Part shown: positions 1-11,193 of the stretch, piece by piece
Layout of the letters: every line of letters begins with the position of its first letter
Position numbering within the stretch: the stretch's first letter is position 1
Assembly (NCBI RefSeq): GCF_037975245.1
Contig: NC_092570.1
Span: 139,501 to 203,500, forward strand
Length of the DNA stretch: 64,000 nucleotides
Reading direction: 5' to 3'
From: Apostichopus japonicus
Taxonomy: Eukaryota; Echinodermata; Holothuroidea; Aspidochirotida; Stichopodidae
Made by a program: the position numbers and the translations under genes
Notes under the pieces: generated by a model
What the model was told of the DNA's origin: nothing
The model's input: the letters and a program-made list of their open reading frames with translations, nothing else
Database searches by the model: none

Positions 1-150
1 GAAGACAGTGACTGCAAAGGCTTCTTTTCTAAGACTAAAAATATCTACTAAAATATAATTGTGTGTACTGTACAAGAAAACAACTAATATACCAGACTTT
101 ATTTCTACAACATTTCATGAACTTAAAGCTATGAGCCTAGTTTGGCTTAC

Positions 151-229
151 ATCACATCCTTCCAAGGTTTTCTTGAGCACAGCAACAATCTCATCTTGAT
201 AGGCTACATCATCAATTGTCTTTGGACGG
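151..229 (-). CDS. RFC4: Replication factor C subunit 4, coding exon 2 (gene continues off the left edge)
   Basis: RFC4 is a small AAA+ subunit of the RFC clamp loader that opens PCNA rings onto primed DNA in the nucleus. On the minus strand this 79-nt exon sits between an acceptor (TTATTTCTCAG) and a donor (GTAAGCC). It completes a tyrosine codon begun in exon 1, then reads [20 protein letters not shown] and on to LEGCD. This is the family's conserved stretch just before the Walker A loop, which must lie in the next exon, outside the window. The phase join with the exon at 3262-3374 (two bases plus one) is exact. RFC2 and RFC5 have similar N-termini, but the MDAFLKG start and the WVEKYRPK motif fit RFC4 best. 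Confidence 0.9.
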
Positions 230-572
230 CTGAGAAATAAAAAATAAAGTTACAAAGATTAGGCTGGTGATAACTGTATTAGGACTCTTGATTTGTAGCT
301 GAAAGTTGTTGAATTCCCCAAAGAACATTAAAAGTAACCTTTTTTTATTGTGCAGTCCGACTCAAGGATGCCAGTAAGGCTTACACACCAGTAAAAACAT
401 TTTGAAGTTTTTACCATGTTTCACTCCCTAATCTTCAACTAAGAGACTCCAATTGCAATGTATTACAAACCCACACAAAACCTACTGGTCAACATACAGC
501 GTCAATTGTTACAAAAATAAAAAGCAAATTCATATTTAGCATTTATTCACATAAACTGGCCACTAATAAAGT

Positions 573-727
573 AATATGGCCAGGCGCGTAGCCAGGAATT
601 TGCCAAGGGAGGGGCGAAACTGTAGATATCGGCATTGCAAACTATCTAAAAAAAAATTTCAAAATATGCTCAAGGGGGGGGCTGCCCCCTTCGCCCCCCC
701 CCCCTTGGCTACGTGCCTGAATATGGC
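573..727. mobile_element. 139-bp hAT-type MITE with perfect 8-bp target duplication
   Basis: The element spans 581-719. Its left end is CAGGCGCGTAGCCAGG and its right end reads CCTTGGCTACGTGCCTG, a slightly imperfect inverted repeat. It is flanked on both sides by AATATGGC (573-580 and 720-727). Short ends starting CAG plus an 8-bp duplication are the hAT signature. It carries no coding capacity and lies in RFC4 intron 1. G and C homopolymer runs fill its middle. Confidence 0.85.
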
Positions 728-1400
728 TAGTAAAGTCACAGAAAGGAAGTTACTCTGCCCACTTATTTGTTGAGTTGAGAGGGTGTTGAATACCATACAG
801 TAGTTTGCATTATGTAATGTTCAGTCCAGCATATTTGGTAACCAGTCTACGGGAAAATTTCCCGCTTCAGAATTGATAATGCATGAAAAAGGATAGTTAA
901 GTGTTATGACAACTTTATTTAGCAACTTGCTCTTCCTTACATTTCATCATTTAGTCTATCCACGGCCACAGATCCGACAAAGGCAACAAGGAAAAGTTAA
1001 AATTGACATTAGTTTTACAAAAAAAGTAAAATGGCGGTAAATATAGACGCAACAATAGCTAACTTTGATGTAACAGGTGACGTTACAAGGCTACAAGCTT
1101 AGGCTAGGCCCGAGGTGGTCCAGATGGACATGTGCATTCCAGTACTACAAACACATCATGTTTCAGATCCTTAAGAAGCACAGTAAATTAAGCAAAATTT
1201 TTACGAATACTTCTAGCATTGGTAAAGACCATCTTCAGCTTATCCCTGAAACTATGTACCTTAGCATGCCTTCCGAATCTGATGTTAGAACTATGACTAT
1301 CACTTCCCTTGCTTTCAAAATGCCTTTAATCGTCTCCACTAAAAACATAATCCTTATCCAAATTTATGCCTGCCCTCATCGCCCCCCCCCCCCGGGTGTT

Positions 1401-2966
1401 ACTAAAACGAATGACAATTGCGTTACACGTAACGAATGACAGTATGTTGTACACACTAAAAAATTGCGTTAACTAAAACGAATGACAGTAATGACAGCAC
1501 AGACATTTGCTTCAACTGGATATCCCAGTTCAGACTCCGTGGGTATCTAGATCTAGTATAGTACGGACAAGATAAAAACGCACCTTACAGCAAGCGAAAT
1601 TGTAAGTGTGATTTTAAAAAGTAAATTTAACGTCATTTTCCCGATATTAATTGTTAGAAACTAACAATACTATAATCTTGAAACGGCTTCAGCTATCTTT
1701 CTATATAAATCTACAGAGGTAAAAAGCACAGCACTCAAGCGCATTCTCACACAAATCTTTCCTGTGGTTTCTATCCGTAAATTACACCAAAACCCTACAA
1801 CCACGTAACATGCGATTTTCCTCAAATCATTTTTGCGCAGAAAACCAATAAACCCATTTACTCCATTCCGTTATTCATTCTATCTCTTCTCACATTCGTT
1901 GTCATTCGTTGTCATTCGCTGTCATTCGCTGTCATTCGCTGTCATTCGCTGTCATTCGCAAATGATAAGGCCACGAGAATGAAAGTTATAGATTTGCGTC
2001 CACCGCCCGCATGCCTGAAAAGCTACCGCACGAAAATTTTCATTATTTCCAAAAATTTCATTATTACAAAAAATTTCATTACAAAAAAAAAACAACTTTC
2101 CAAATCGCGCACAGCGGAAAGACGATCTATTTATCACGTAAATGCAGCTATGAAAACAGTATCATCGCTTTGCCAGTGTCCCGGCGTCATCGGGGTCACA
2201 GGTCAAATCGCTCCAACCGCACATCGGATTCTCGCAATGTCTCCACGCGCACGCGTGCGTTGATACCATGCATTGTTCTCGTGGAACGAAACGTAAGAAA
2301 TCCTTTCAATCTTTTATACTTACCTATAGTTTCAAGACTCGAATTGTTGAAATAAAAGGGCTAAACTATAACAAAGTTTATTGACATTGCATACGATGTA
2401 CAAATATTGATGGATGGCATGATCAGAATGTGAAATTTTACGATTCACTGGTTGATGTTCGGCGGTGTTTTTGATCGTCTCCATTGTAATGCTAAAGTAT
2501 AGGATAACAAGCAGTCGATCTAGGCCTAGCCTACGTACGTACGTACGTACGGAGTCAGACTGTTCCAGGTCAATGCACTGTAGTGACCAAGTCATGTAGG
2601 CTTTCATTGTCACTGTGTACATCATGTTGCAGACAGGAGCCCGGTTCCATTTAAACATTTTTATAAATTCTATGCATCCCCATCCAGCTAGCCTAGTACT
2701 AGTAGCAGTTGTGTTTCAAAGCCAGGGTTTTATTCTTCCCTACTGTGATAGCAAACATGGCATTTTGAAGTCGTTTATATACCACTTGCGTGAATGGTTT
2801 ATGTAGATAGCTACGCATGCGCAGTTGTAAATAATGAATAATGAAAAAAAGCCTCATGTGTTTTCAAAAAAGTCCGGACACAAATCTATAACTTTCATTC
2901 TCGTGGCCTAATTTACCCTGTACAAAGTCAATTGTCATTCGGTCATTCGCTGTCATTCGTTTTAGT
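1401..2966. mobile_element. Nested inverted-repeat element in RFC4 intron 1
   Basis: The left side carries ACTAAAACGAATGACA (1401-1416); the reverse complement TGTCATTCGTTTTAGT lies at 2951-2966. Further GTCATTCG units occur just inside or alongside (about 1430-1500, 1895-1960, 2936-2950), in opposite orientations on the two sides. This looks like a non-autonomous transposon with subterminal repeats, into or around which the element at 1968-2909 is placed. No transposase reading frame is recognisable. Confidence 0.5.
1968..2909. mobile_element. 942-bp element with ~36-bp terminal inverted repeats
   Basis: The left end begins AGGCCACGAGAATGAAAGTT and continues to GATTTGCGTCC. The right end is its reverse complement (…GGACACAAATC…CTCGTGGCCT) with one or two mismatches over about 36 bp. 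The interior holds only short open frames with no recognisable motif, so it is probably non-autonomous. A clean target duplication is not visible. Confidence 0.65.
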
Positions 2967-3261
2967 TTGTCCCCCCCCCCCAATTCAGTTTAAGTTTTAC
3001 TCATAGCTGTTCAACTAGAGTACTTCACCATCCTACCAAACAACGAGGCCCCAGTATTAGCAAAGTTAGGACTTGGGAACCTACGTTAGCCTTAACTGAG
3101 GTAGGCTTCCTATATCTTCCTTAGTCCAACTTCTAGCCTAATTTAGGCCCTCACTGTTACTGTAAAGTGTTACTGTTGAGCTAGATCTGTTGACTGAAGT
3201 TAAGTTAACCCATCCAAGTTAGAACAGAGATTGCGAAGACACAAAATATTTAGCAACTTAC

Positions 3262-3374
3262 TACTTCTCCACCCATGGCGTATTTGTTTTTCTTCCAGAT
3301 GAAGGTTTTGTCCCTAGTCTGTCCTCCGTAGATTCCTTCGAAGCAAGCTTGCCTCCTTTTAGAAACGCATCCAT
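3262..3374 (-). CDS. RFC4: Replication factor C subunit 4, first coding exon
   Basis: The minus-strand ATG at 3374-3372 opens 37 codons plus two bases, ending at a consensus donor (TA/GTAAGT). The protein starts MDAFLKGGKL, passes through a Lys/Ser/Thr-rich leader and ends TPWVEKY. The family's WVEKYRP box is therefore divided by the intron: the tyrosine codon is TA+C across the junction with exon 2. The first in-frame ATG matches the usual short RFC4 leader length, so I chose it. The joined product shows 64 residues in this window; the ATPase core, sensor motifs and C-terminal collar are missing because the gene runs off the left edge. The 3 kb intron contains transposon insertions only. Confidence 0.9.
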
Positions 3375-3741
3375 GTTTGTTCTTAATCCTACGTAAATTA
3401 ATATGGCCTTATATAGGCTAGGCCTAGTTTGTTGTTAATTATTATATGTCGCTTGTCAGGCCTGTCTGACGTTAGGATACGTCTAGCCGTGTTCTTAATT
3501 CAACTAAAAGTAAAACACTAGCCTACTTTGTACTATGCCAAAGGCTAGCTTGTTCACTGTAGAACAACTAACCCTAAAACTTTCTAAGGGCTAATTTCGT
3601 CTATGTGGGCATGCAGCCATTGAGGTGCCTACGATTCTGCAAAGGTTAGACCGAATTTAATCACTTTTCCTATTGCAACCGTAGGCTACAGAACGTGTGC
3701 CGATGCCCGGTAGTAACTAGCAGCAAAGAATGAATACTTCG

Positions 3742-3753
3742 TTTCGCGCCAAA
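3742..3753 (-). promoter_or_regulatory. Perfect E2F-type site upstream of RFC4
   Basis: On the minus strand the sequence reads TTTGGCGCGAAA, which fits the classical E2F consensus over all 12 bases. It lies 368 bp upstream of the RFC4 start codon, in the gene's own upstream region. RFC subunits are known E2F/S-phase targets in animals. That the site is used here is inference. Confidence 0.6.
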
Positions 3754-4880
3754 TCTTTCGCAAGAATACCAAACCAGAAGTGAGGTAATGACGAGCACGT
3801 AGTCAAGGGTCAAAACGTTTTGAAGAAAACTCCCTGTGACCTTTCAGGTAGCATACGCCCATTAGAAGCCCCATTGACTTACACACTAAATCAAGAAAAT
3901 AATGTGGTCTAGAAGTCTAGAAGTTCTCACTAGCTAAACGCTACCCATCACCGGATAGCTGACGAGTTGGCCTTTCATGGCATCATCAATTTCCAGTATC
4001 ATGACCGCGCAGATTTTTTGCTATCAGAGCCAGAAGTTTTCGCCACTTGTAAACAAACCTCTTCACTTAGTAGTAAACAATTTTCGTACTCTGCTCCTGG
4101 GAAGCCTAAAGGTGTCTAAAATTGCCTCAATTGACCCAAATTTTTCACCACGTGTACTTCCATTCATGCTCTTAAACATGCAAGCCACAAACAGCTAGAT
4201 CATGATTGATAACAGGTTTAAAAAGATGTTCTCTTGCTGTTTTTTTTTTTGGGGGGGGGGGGCACTTTTCCTGAAGGAAAACAATCGAGCGGATGGATAT
4301 AGACTCTAATAGGAGTATGCCACCTTCATCAGGGAAATATTGCTGGATTGGGAGATATCATAGTCGTATCTAACAGCTATCATTTTGTAAAGGTGGGATT
4401 TCATAATGCCACTAGGATCTGAAAACTCTTAGTCACGTCTTTAGTCTTCATCAGTTACATTCAGCATATGCAAAACCCATCTCCGTCACAGAAAGTATGC
4501 ACTTGAATTAAAAAAAGAAGGAACAATTGAAACACACTCTGGCATGCTGTCATATTTAGATATGATGAAGTCTTCCACCCTGTCTGTGAAGAAACATAAA
4601 ATCTGTGATATCTGCGCACAGATGCAGCAGGACATTCAAGTTGGCGTAATTCATGGTTCCTTAGATGGTAACATTATATTCATAATCGCCCCCCCCCCCT
4701 CTAGTGAAACCGCTGGACGCCCTGAAACTGTCATCATGGTTTGTGTAAAGCATGTGTACACGCCAAATTTGTATCGGGTTAACACTGACGTGGAAAGCAA
4801 AGAAAATATGGTTTTGAAGGCCGGATACCACGAAGCTAGAGTCCGTAGCTCACAGGACTTGCATTTGGCTGCAAGGTAAC
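3754..4880. other. No gene recognised
   Basis: The stretch upstream of RFC4 contains an unmatched T/G homopolymer (about 4240-4262) and short open frames without family resemblance or plausible splice partners. I see nothing else to support. Confidence 0.5.
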
Positions 4881-4883
4881 TGA

Positions 4884-5040
4884 TTATAATAATAATAATA
4901 ATCAGCAGTTATTTTACGACCACAAATGTGGGGGAAACCCGCAAGGACTTTTGGCTTACAACTCACACGTCGGGTGGCTTCCAATTTAACATATTAACTC
5001 AAATTTGGAATCCAATTCGACTCCCGGTGAAGTCAACAAA
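4884..5040 (-). mobile_element. 3' fragment of a tRNA-derived SINE
   Basis: A short (AAT)n tract is followed by sequence nearly identical to the body of the SINE at 23972-24335, sharing the stretches CGACCACAAATGTGGG and TTACAACT…ACACGTCGGG. Read on the minus strand, the (ATT)n is the 3' tail. The tRNA-like head is absent, as expected for a 5'-truncated copy. Confidence 0.7.
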
Positions 5041-6686
5041 GTGTTTGCTCTTTAAAAATTTGCTTATACATAGATGGAAACATCTTTTGCACTAATGGTC
5101 TTTTCAAAGTAAGCTTAAGGTTGCATGATTGTCAGGCGCGTATCCAGGATTTTCTAACCCGGGGGGCGCGAATTACTATCTAAGCGGAGCGCCACCATCG
5201 GTTGGCGCGCAGCGTACAAGAAAATTTCTGGTTTTGATACCACCCAGATCACCGGAAATGGTACTTCTCGGCCTTGAAAATGACCAACCAGATGTACACT
5301 TTTTGCCTGAGAACCAAGTATTTCCCAATAGTTTTTGTTTCCATCCATAACCTTTTTGCAGATTGTCACCAGTCACAAATCATGTTCGACCTCATCACAT
5401 GACCTGTGGATCATTGCTTTTGTAGGTGATTCTACGTCGCAGCCCACAATATCCGTCTGCCTCTCCACTTTTCAAGGTTTTAAGCCCAGTATTTGTTCAG
5501 AATTTGAAAAATCACATCCTCGTGAATAAACTCACTTCAAAACATACCCTTAATGGCGCACAAAATTTCATCTATGGACAACCAATATAGAAAAACCTCC
5601 ATCAACCCCTAACAGACCGGTCAAAATTGCACAGCTCCCAACTATTGAGAAGGCAAATGCTGGTCCATGCCACGAATCGCCGTCCTGGGGGAGGGGTGTA
5701 AGGGGAGGGGGTGTCCCCCTCCCCTTTTGATTTTTTTTTTTGAATCCTGGTGATGCCTACATGTAAAATGGTGGAACTTAGAAAGGCTTTTGTCACCCAA
5801 AATTTTCTGAGAAATATGCATATTTTTGTGTGAAAATTGAATTGTAGGTGATAATTCATTCTTTCCCGTGGCATGAAAATGTTCGCTGCTCGCCCCAATG
5901 AAAAGAATTATAGGCTAATTTGTGTTTCAAATGATGCTGTAAATGAGGTTTTATACTCTATTATGCTAATTGCTAAAGAAATGATTGTTGCTAAGTCAAA
6001 ATTTAATGCAATTTTTTCTATGTATACTTGACAATTACAATGTGGGTTTTTCGGAAGCTTACGCGGATCAGCGGGTTTGGGTGTTAGAATGCGGGTCCAA
6101 CCCGCGAATTGCAGGTCAGTTGGGAGCTCTGAAATTGCATGAGTAGAGGGAAGTGTGATGAAGAATGATGGTCGGAAATTTTCGAAAATTCAGACACAGT
6201 TAATTTATTGGTGTACAAATATTAAAACTTCTCATAACGGCTATTATAAAACTTGGTTGAAGGAAATGAAAATATAGCAGATATTTCCTTCAACCGAACA
6301 CTACACACATAGGCGTAGGAGACGGGGGGTGCAGTCCCTAATTCGCCATGACTAATGTAAAAGATAGTTTTGACATATTTGGACCTCCATGCTTTTTCTC
6401 TATCTACGTAAGACATTTGGTTGTTTACATTAGCATCCCGCGGTATACTGCGCAACTTTGACGGACCGTACGGTGTACGATGGCATGCGATGTAGGCCTA
6501 ATAACCGATGCTTGCTTATATGATGTTGATATTAACATGTTGAACGCGCGCGGAGCGCGCGAAAAATTTGGGTTTTTTCGGGCAAGTCGGACAGTTTTGA
6601 GGCTGTTCATCCCAACGAGGTAAATGAATCTGGAGAAACTATCACACAGTAAATACGCGCGTACGCGCGTACCATGTATGGAGGGT

Positions 6687-7214
6687 CATGTGATGTGTTC
6701 CAGGGTGGTACTAATATACTACTCTCCCTATAACGCATGATGATTTCACCCAACTAATACGTAAATGTGTTTGCGTGCTAAGAGCAGCAGACGACACCCG
6801 TTACCTAGCAATAACCGTGCCTGTAGCCTAACGTGATAGCTATATTCCCGTCGAGCAGCATTAGGCTCTGTTCCATGGAGAATTCCGTGGTTGCACTGAA
6901 CTAAACATTTCCCCACATTTCCCATTTCTACATTCACTTATAGCGTGTAGTAATAACGTTAGGCCATATGAGACAAAGCTTGCCCCTAGAGCTGTATTAA
7001 TAAATAAGATTATGTAGAAAGCCTGCCTTCATTCAAGAGAATAAGGTTGAACGTTAGCATATTAGCACTATTTCGTAGGCCTGAAGTACCAGTACCTTCT
7101 TATGCCGTTAGTTCCCCTGTCCGAACCGACCAATCTTTCACGAAGTCACTTACACTGTTCTCGAATTGCTACAGAGAAATATCAGTATAGTACCACCCTG
7201 GAACACATCACATG
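6687..7214. mobile_element. 520-bp MITE inserted in the left foldback arm
   Basis: The element 6691-7210 begins TGATGTGTTCCAGGGTGGTA and ends with the reverse complement, TACCACCCTGGAACACATCA. It is flanked by CATG on both sides (6687-6690, 7211-7214). The right foldback arm reads continuously through the corresponding place (around 10235-10245), so it is the uninserted state, apart from two extra bases. No coding capacity was seen. Confidence 0.78.
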
Positions 7215-7239
7215 TATGGAACGCCAAAAGGACCACAGG

Positions 7240-7545
7240 TGGCGCTACTACTCTAAACAGGAGGTGCTACTACCCTAAACAGGAGGTGCTACTACCCTAA
7301 ACTGGGGTGCTACTACTCCTATTAGGAGGTGCTACTACTCTAAACAGGAGGTGCTACTACTCTAAACAGGAGATGCTACTACTCTAAACAGGAGGTGCTA
7401 CTACTCCTTAGTGACGATGCTACTGTAAAAAGGAGGCGCTACTACTCTAAATAGGCGATGCTGCTACTACTACAGGCGGCGATGCTACTGTAAATTAGTG
7501 GCGCTACTACCCTAAACGGAAGGTGCTACTACCCTGTAACCAGGG
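7240..7545 (+). repeat. Subterminal ~22-bp tandem repeats, left foldback arm
   Basis: About a dozen degenerate copies of GGTGCTACTACTCTAAACAG with variants (GATGCTACTGTAAA, GGCGCTACTACCCTAAAC). The same block is present in inverted orientation in the right arm at 9956-10216. Repeated subterminal motifs are typical transposase-binding sites in foldback, hAT and Mutator elements; that role here is inference. Confidence 0.8.
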
Positions 7546-9594
7546 CGTGTTTCCAAGGCGTGTTTCCAAAACAATATGTATAGAGGGGGTTATCATGAAG
7601 GTCAACCTCCACGCCGCGTGTGGTTATTGCGTAATCAAACCACATTATTCTTAACAAAGCTATTATTCCCCACAGGAAACTCTCGCGAGGTCGATCAGCG
7701 GTTAAACTCCCTTAAATATAGAAAGAAACTGCAGAGTGAAGTTTCTGTCGCTGATACACATTTATTGACATGAAAGGGGATACTAATTTATATGCACTGA
7801 TCTTTAAGGAATGCCATATACCAATTTAAAAAAAAGGAGGTGAAGGGAAGGGTAATCAACTTGAAAAAGCAAGCTATCCTTATACTGATTGTGTAAAAAA
7901 TATGTAAATGTTCTAAGTGCATATACTGAGTAATAATCCTGGTTTATTTACTGTTGGCATATTGTGTCTCTCTCTCTCTGCTTTGACAAATTGCTAAAAG
8001 TTTCCATGTGACAGCCTCGAAGAGTTAATCGGCCACAAATAGACCCACAAAGTAGTTAATGTGTTTTTAGGGACGTACGGGTTTGCGACAAGGAAGGTTA
8101 GTGTCATCTCTATGTGACAACATATACCAAATTGATTGCTCGGTGACCTCAATGTAGTTGTTATTATTATTCAAAGAAACCTGTCATCGGTTGAACCGTG
8201 GAAGTATTGATCAGACTTCCATGGTAGAACCATGCAATGAGTTACGCATCAATTCCTTGGTAAAAATAAAGTTTTTTGTGTCAACCCATTATTGTTACTC
8301 ATTATGGCGCGGTTGCAAACATGTCCGTAAGGAAAAGGTGTATCACCATGTAAACATTAGTATGATTTATTTTGTGTTGGGGGATGGGGGTTCTTTACTC
8401 CGTGACTCTTGTTTCAGGTTTAAATATGTGCATGAGCCATTAACTAAAATAAGTATATGAAAGACTGTCATACTTAAAAGTTTTGTATTGTCTCATTTAG
8501 TGTATCTATATACTGTCATCCTGTTTGGACAGGGAGCTCTGCAAGTAACAGCTCATTGGTTTCACCACGCCAAGTTTATTACGTTCCTCAAAGACAGTCT
8601 ACCCTACAAGATTGTATGGGTTAGGTAAATTGTAATCATGGTAACTCAGGCATTAAACTTCAAGAAACGTTATAGCCTACCCACGCCCCAGTCACGGACA
8701 CATAATTCCAAAGGTGGGGACTAAATTCCAATCGCTCTCCCCGAATGATTTGTTGAGGTATAGACCTTAAAATGAAGACGGGCTGTGACTATGGGTTTCA
8801 TGAATGTATATTTTTCTGCGGAGTGCTCTCGGAAGAAGTTTACACAGTTCAGGCTTCAAATGTATGTTTAGCCTAAATCAAATTAGGTAAATAATTAGGT
8901 TTATATATACACATGGTTGTGTATGTTAAAACTTTAAATTTTGAAGAAACAAAATTCAAAAATTGTTGTTTGTTTTCACGGTTTCCCCGAAAGCCTCCCC
9001 CCCCCACCCCGACGACTAAAACGTTACCCTTCGGACAGACCATGGAGGTATGGTCCCCTGCCCCCTCTCCTTTCATACGCCATTGATCAGCCCTTAAATG
9101 GTATTCTACGCCGAAATAGTCATTCACTTTCTGATAATAATTTGAAGAGGGCGAACCAAGGAGAGAACATACTTCTTATTAATACGTAATAAAGAATAAT
9201 TAGTTACTATTGTAAAAATAATATAAATACATAATGCACTTGTGATCCAGCCTCTGAAAAGATCATGCTAGGATCGAAACGTCAGGCCCATTTACTTTGA
9301 CATTAGTTACTATTGTATACTTCCGAATACAGCCCCGCCCCATCATTAAGATACATGATAGAACATATTTCGTTCGATCAATCGGGAAACCTTTGCCTCT
9401 TTGGATTGAAAACGATGCATTTTTGCACAACTCTGATAGTTGAACTATGAGATATGCGATTAATATATTACTAGATGTGATTGTACAATTGGTTGATTCT
9501 TACTACACGGTTATTTAGCATATACTATCTAGAATTAACTGTCCTGAGCCTGTTTGAGTTACATTTAAGGAAAATAAAATATCAATGACCACTA

Positions 9595-9748
9595 AGTTCG
9601 GCATTCAAATCTTTCTTTCGTAGGTGCAAATGGCGACGTCTCCTCTTAGTCGTTGTTACAGTCTTATGTCCAACATTTCAGCCATTTGTTGATTTGTAAA
9701 ACCCATCTCTACGTATTCGCGTATCTTCTCGTCCACGTTGAACGACAT
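9595..9748 (-). pseudogene. Trace of a transposase/integrase-type N-terminal helix-turn-helix
   Basis: On the minus strand an ATG at 9748-9746 opens MSFNVDEKIREYVEMGFTNQ, then QMAEMLDI before a stop. A frameshift allows continuation as a basic segment (TTTKRRRRHLHLRKKDL). A 'YVEMGFTNQQMAEML' helix followed by a basic 'LH(L)RRK' strand resembles the N-terminal HTH of integrase-like proteins encoded by animal DNA transposons. It lies inside the foldback element, so it may be the last remnant of its transposase. No catalytic core is present. Confidence 0.35.
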
Positions 9749-9955
9749 TCTTTGTAATTATAATATGGATTCTTTTTCTTGTAAACTGTTTGAATTTGCC
9801 CACAAGTTAATATCGAAACTAACGTTTCATATGGTAGTAACCGTTGATACTCTCAATCTGTACAGACATGTATATGTAGGAAAACTGAAGAGTGACCATC
9901 GTTGACCCCGTGTGCATATTGTTTTGGAAACACGCCTTGGAAACACGCCTTGGTT

Positions 9956-10216
9956 ACAGGGCAGTAGCACCTTCCGTTTAGGGTAGTAGCGCCACTAATT
10001 TACAGTAGCATCGCCGCCTGTAGTAGTAGCAGCATCGCCTATTTAGAGTAGTAGCGCCTCCTTTTTACAGTAGCATCGTCACTAAGGAGTAGTAGCACCT
10101 CCTGTTTAGAGTAGTAGCACCTCCTAATAGGAGTAGTAGCACCCCCTGTTTAGGGTAGTAGCACCTCCTGTTTAGGGTAGTAGCACCTCCTGTTTAGAGT
10201 AGTAGCACCTCCTGTG
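9956..10216 (-). repeat. Subterminal ~22-bp tandem repeats, right foldback arm
   Basis: Inverted counterpart of the block at 7240-7545, with units such as GTAGTAGCACCTCCTGTTTA. The order of unit variants mirrors the left arm (GCGCC, GATGC, GGCGGC forms). This argues that the arms were copied from each other or inherited as a unit rather than amplified independently. Confidence 0.8.
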
Positions 10217-11193
10217 GTCCTTTTGGCGTTCCATACACATGACCCTCCATACATGGTACGCGCGCACCCAATTGACATGAATCCTCCAGATTCATTTACC
10301 TCGTTGGTTCATCCTGGAACGCCATTTTCATGCTCACTGATATGATGTGATATCTGCTGTTTGCTTTACAAATTCGAAGAGGCGCGTAGCGAGGAATTTG
10401 CCAAGGAAGAGGCGATGCCTATAGGCAAAGTATCTACGCGTTGCGCCACCATAAGTTGGCGCGAAGCGTACAAGAAAAGTTTGGCCGAAAATCCCTACCA
10501 GAACGCTGGAAATGGCACTACCCAGGACCATTTGTTGGCCCGAAGCGTCCAAGCAAATTTTGGCCGAAAATGCCTCCCAGATCGCTGGAAATGACACTTC
10601 CCAGGCCTTGTAAGTTGCATCTGAGCACTTTCAATTTTGAAATTACTAGCAATATCATTAAAAAAATATGCTGAAGGGGGGGGCGGTCGCCCCCTTCCCG
10701 AAATGCGTCATGTTCCCCGACGACACGGTCGAGTTCGAGACCAGCCACAGTTGGTTTCATAGCACAATTCTACAATTGTTTATGGCGTATATACACACAC
10801 ACGCGTTATGGTAGACCATATATAATATATATATATAGATCATGAGTGAGAGAGGAAAAATGGAAACGTCAAAAATGGAGTTGCCGGTGTAACGGGTAGG
10901 GTGAGGCATACGCCCCTTCCGAAATCCTTGATCCGTCACTAGCTACCCTGTGTATATAATAGGGATCAGCGCTGTAATGATGTCACTGTTCCTCTTTCTC
11001 TTCCCGGTGTCTAGGCGTTTTCCTTTTCTCACTCTTTTTTCCTTTTTCTCTCCTTCTTCTTTTTCTTTTCCCTTCCTTCCTCTCCTTTTCCTCTTTTTTC
11101 CCCTCTTTTTTTTTTCTTCTCTTTTTTTCTGTCTTTTTTTTCTTACCCGGGGGGCGCGCGCCCCCAACGCCCCCCCCCCTGGATACGCACCTG

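Larger units (their letters stand above)
6605..10314. mobile_element. 3.7-kb foldback-like transposon with 8-bp target duplication
   Basis: The element is 6613-10306. It starts CAACGAGGTAAATGAATCTG and ends with the reverse complement, CAGATTCATTTACCTCGTTG. Flanking GTTCATCC (6605-6612 and 10307-10314) is an 8-bp target duplication. The two other copies of the host transposon have a single GTTCATCC at the matching place (33144-33151, 40880-40887), which are natural empty sites. The arms are long (about 390 bp) and end internally at CATATTGTTTTGGAAACACG-type sequence (7546-7582 and 9920-9955). Each arm carries tandem units of about 22 bp (GGTGCTACTACTCTAAACAG). The 2.3 kb interior holds only a decayed coding trace near 9600-9748. 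Confidence 0.88.
5133..11193. mobile_element. hAT-like non-autonomous transposon, copy 1, split by a foldback element
   Basis: The left end is CAGGCGCGTATCCAGG at 5133 and the right end is CCTGGATACGCACCTG ending at 11193, an inverted repeat with one mismatch. The interior (5149-6612 and 10307-11177) aligns with two other copies in this window at 32540-33982 and 39794-41739. Here it is interrupted by the foldback element at 6613-10306, leaving about 2.36 kb of its own sequence. Features shared by all copies are the hairpin-forming module near each end, GC-palindrome CGCGCGGAGCGCGCG (6544 area), and a pyrimidine-rich tract (11000-11150) before the right end. No transposase frame is visible. 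The flanks share ATTGT but a full 8-bp duplication is not clean. Confidence 0.8.

Noticed and set aside
1895-1960. 10-bp GTCATTCGCT repeats as an independent microsatellite
   Set aside because: The same units occur inverted at 1430-1500 and 2936-2966, so they are better seen as part of an inverted-repeat element.
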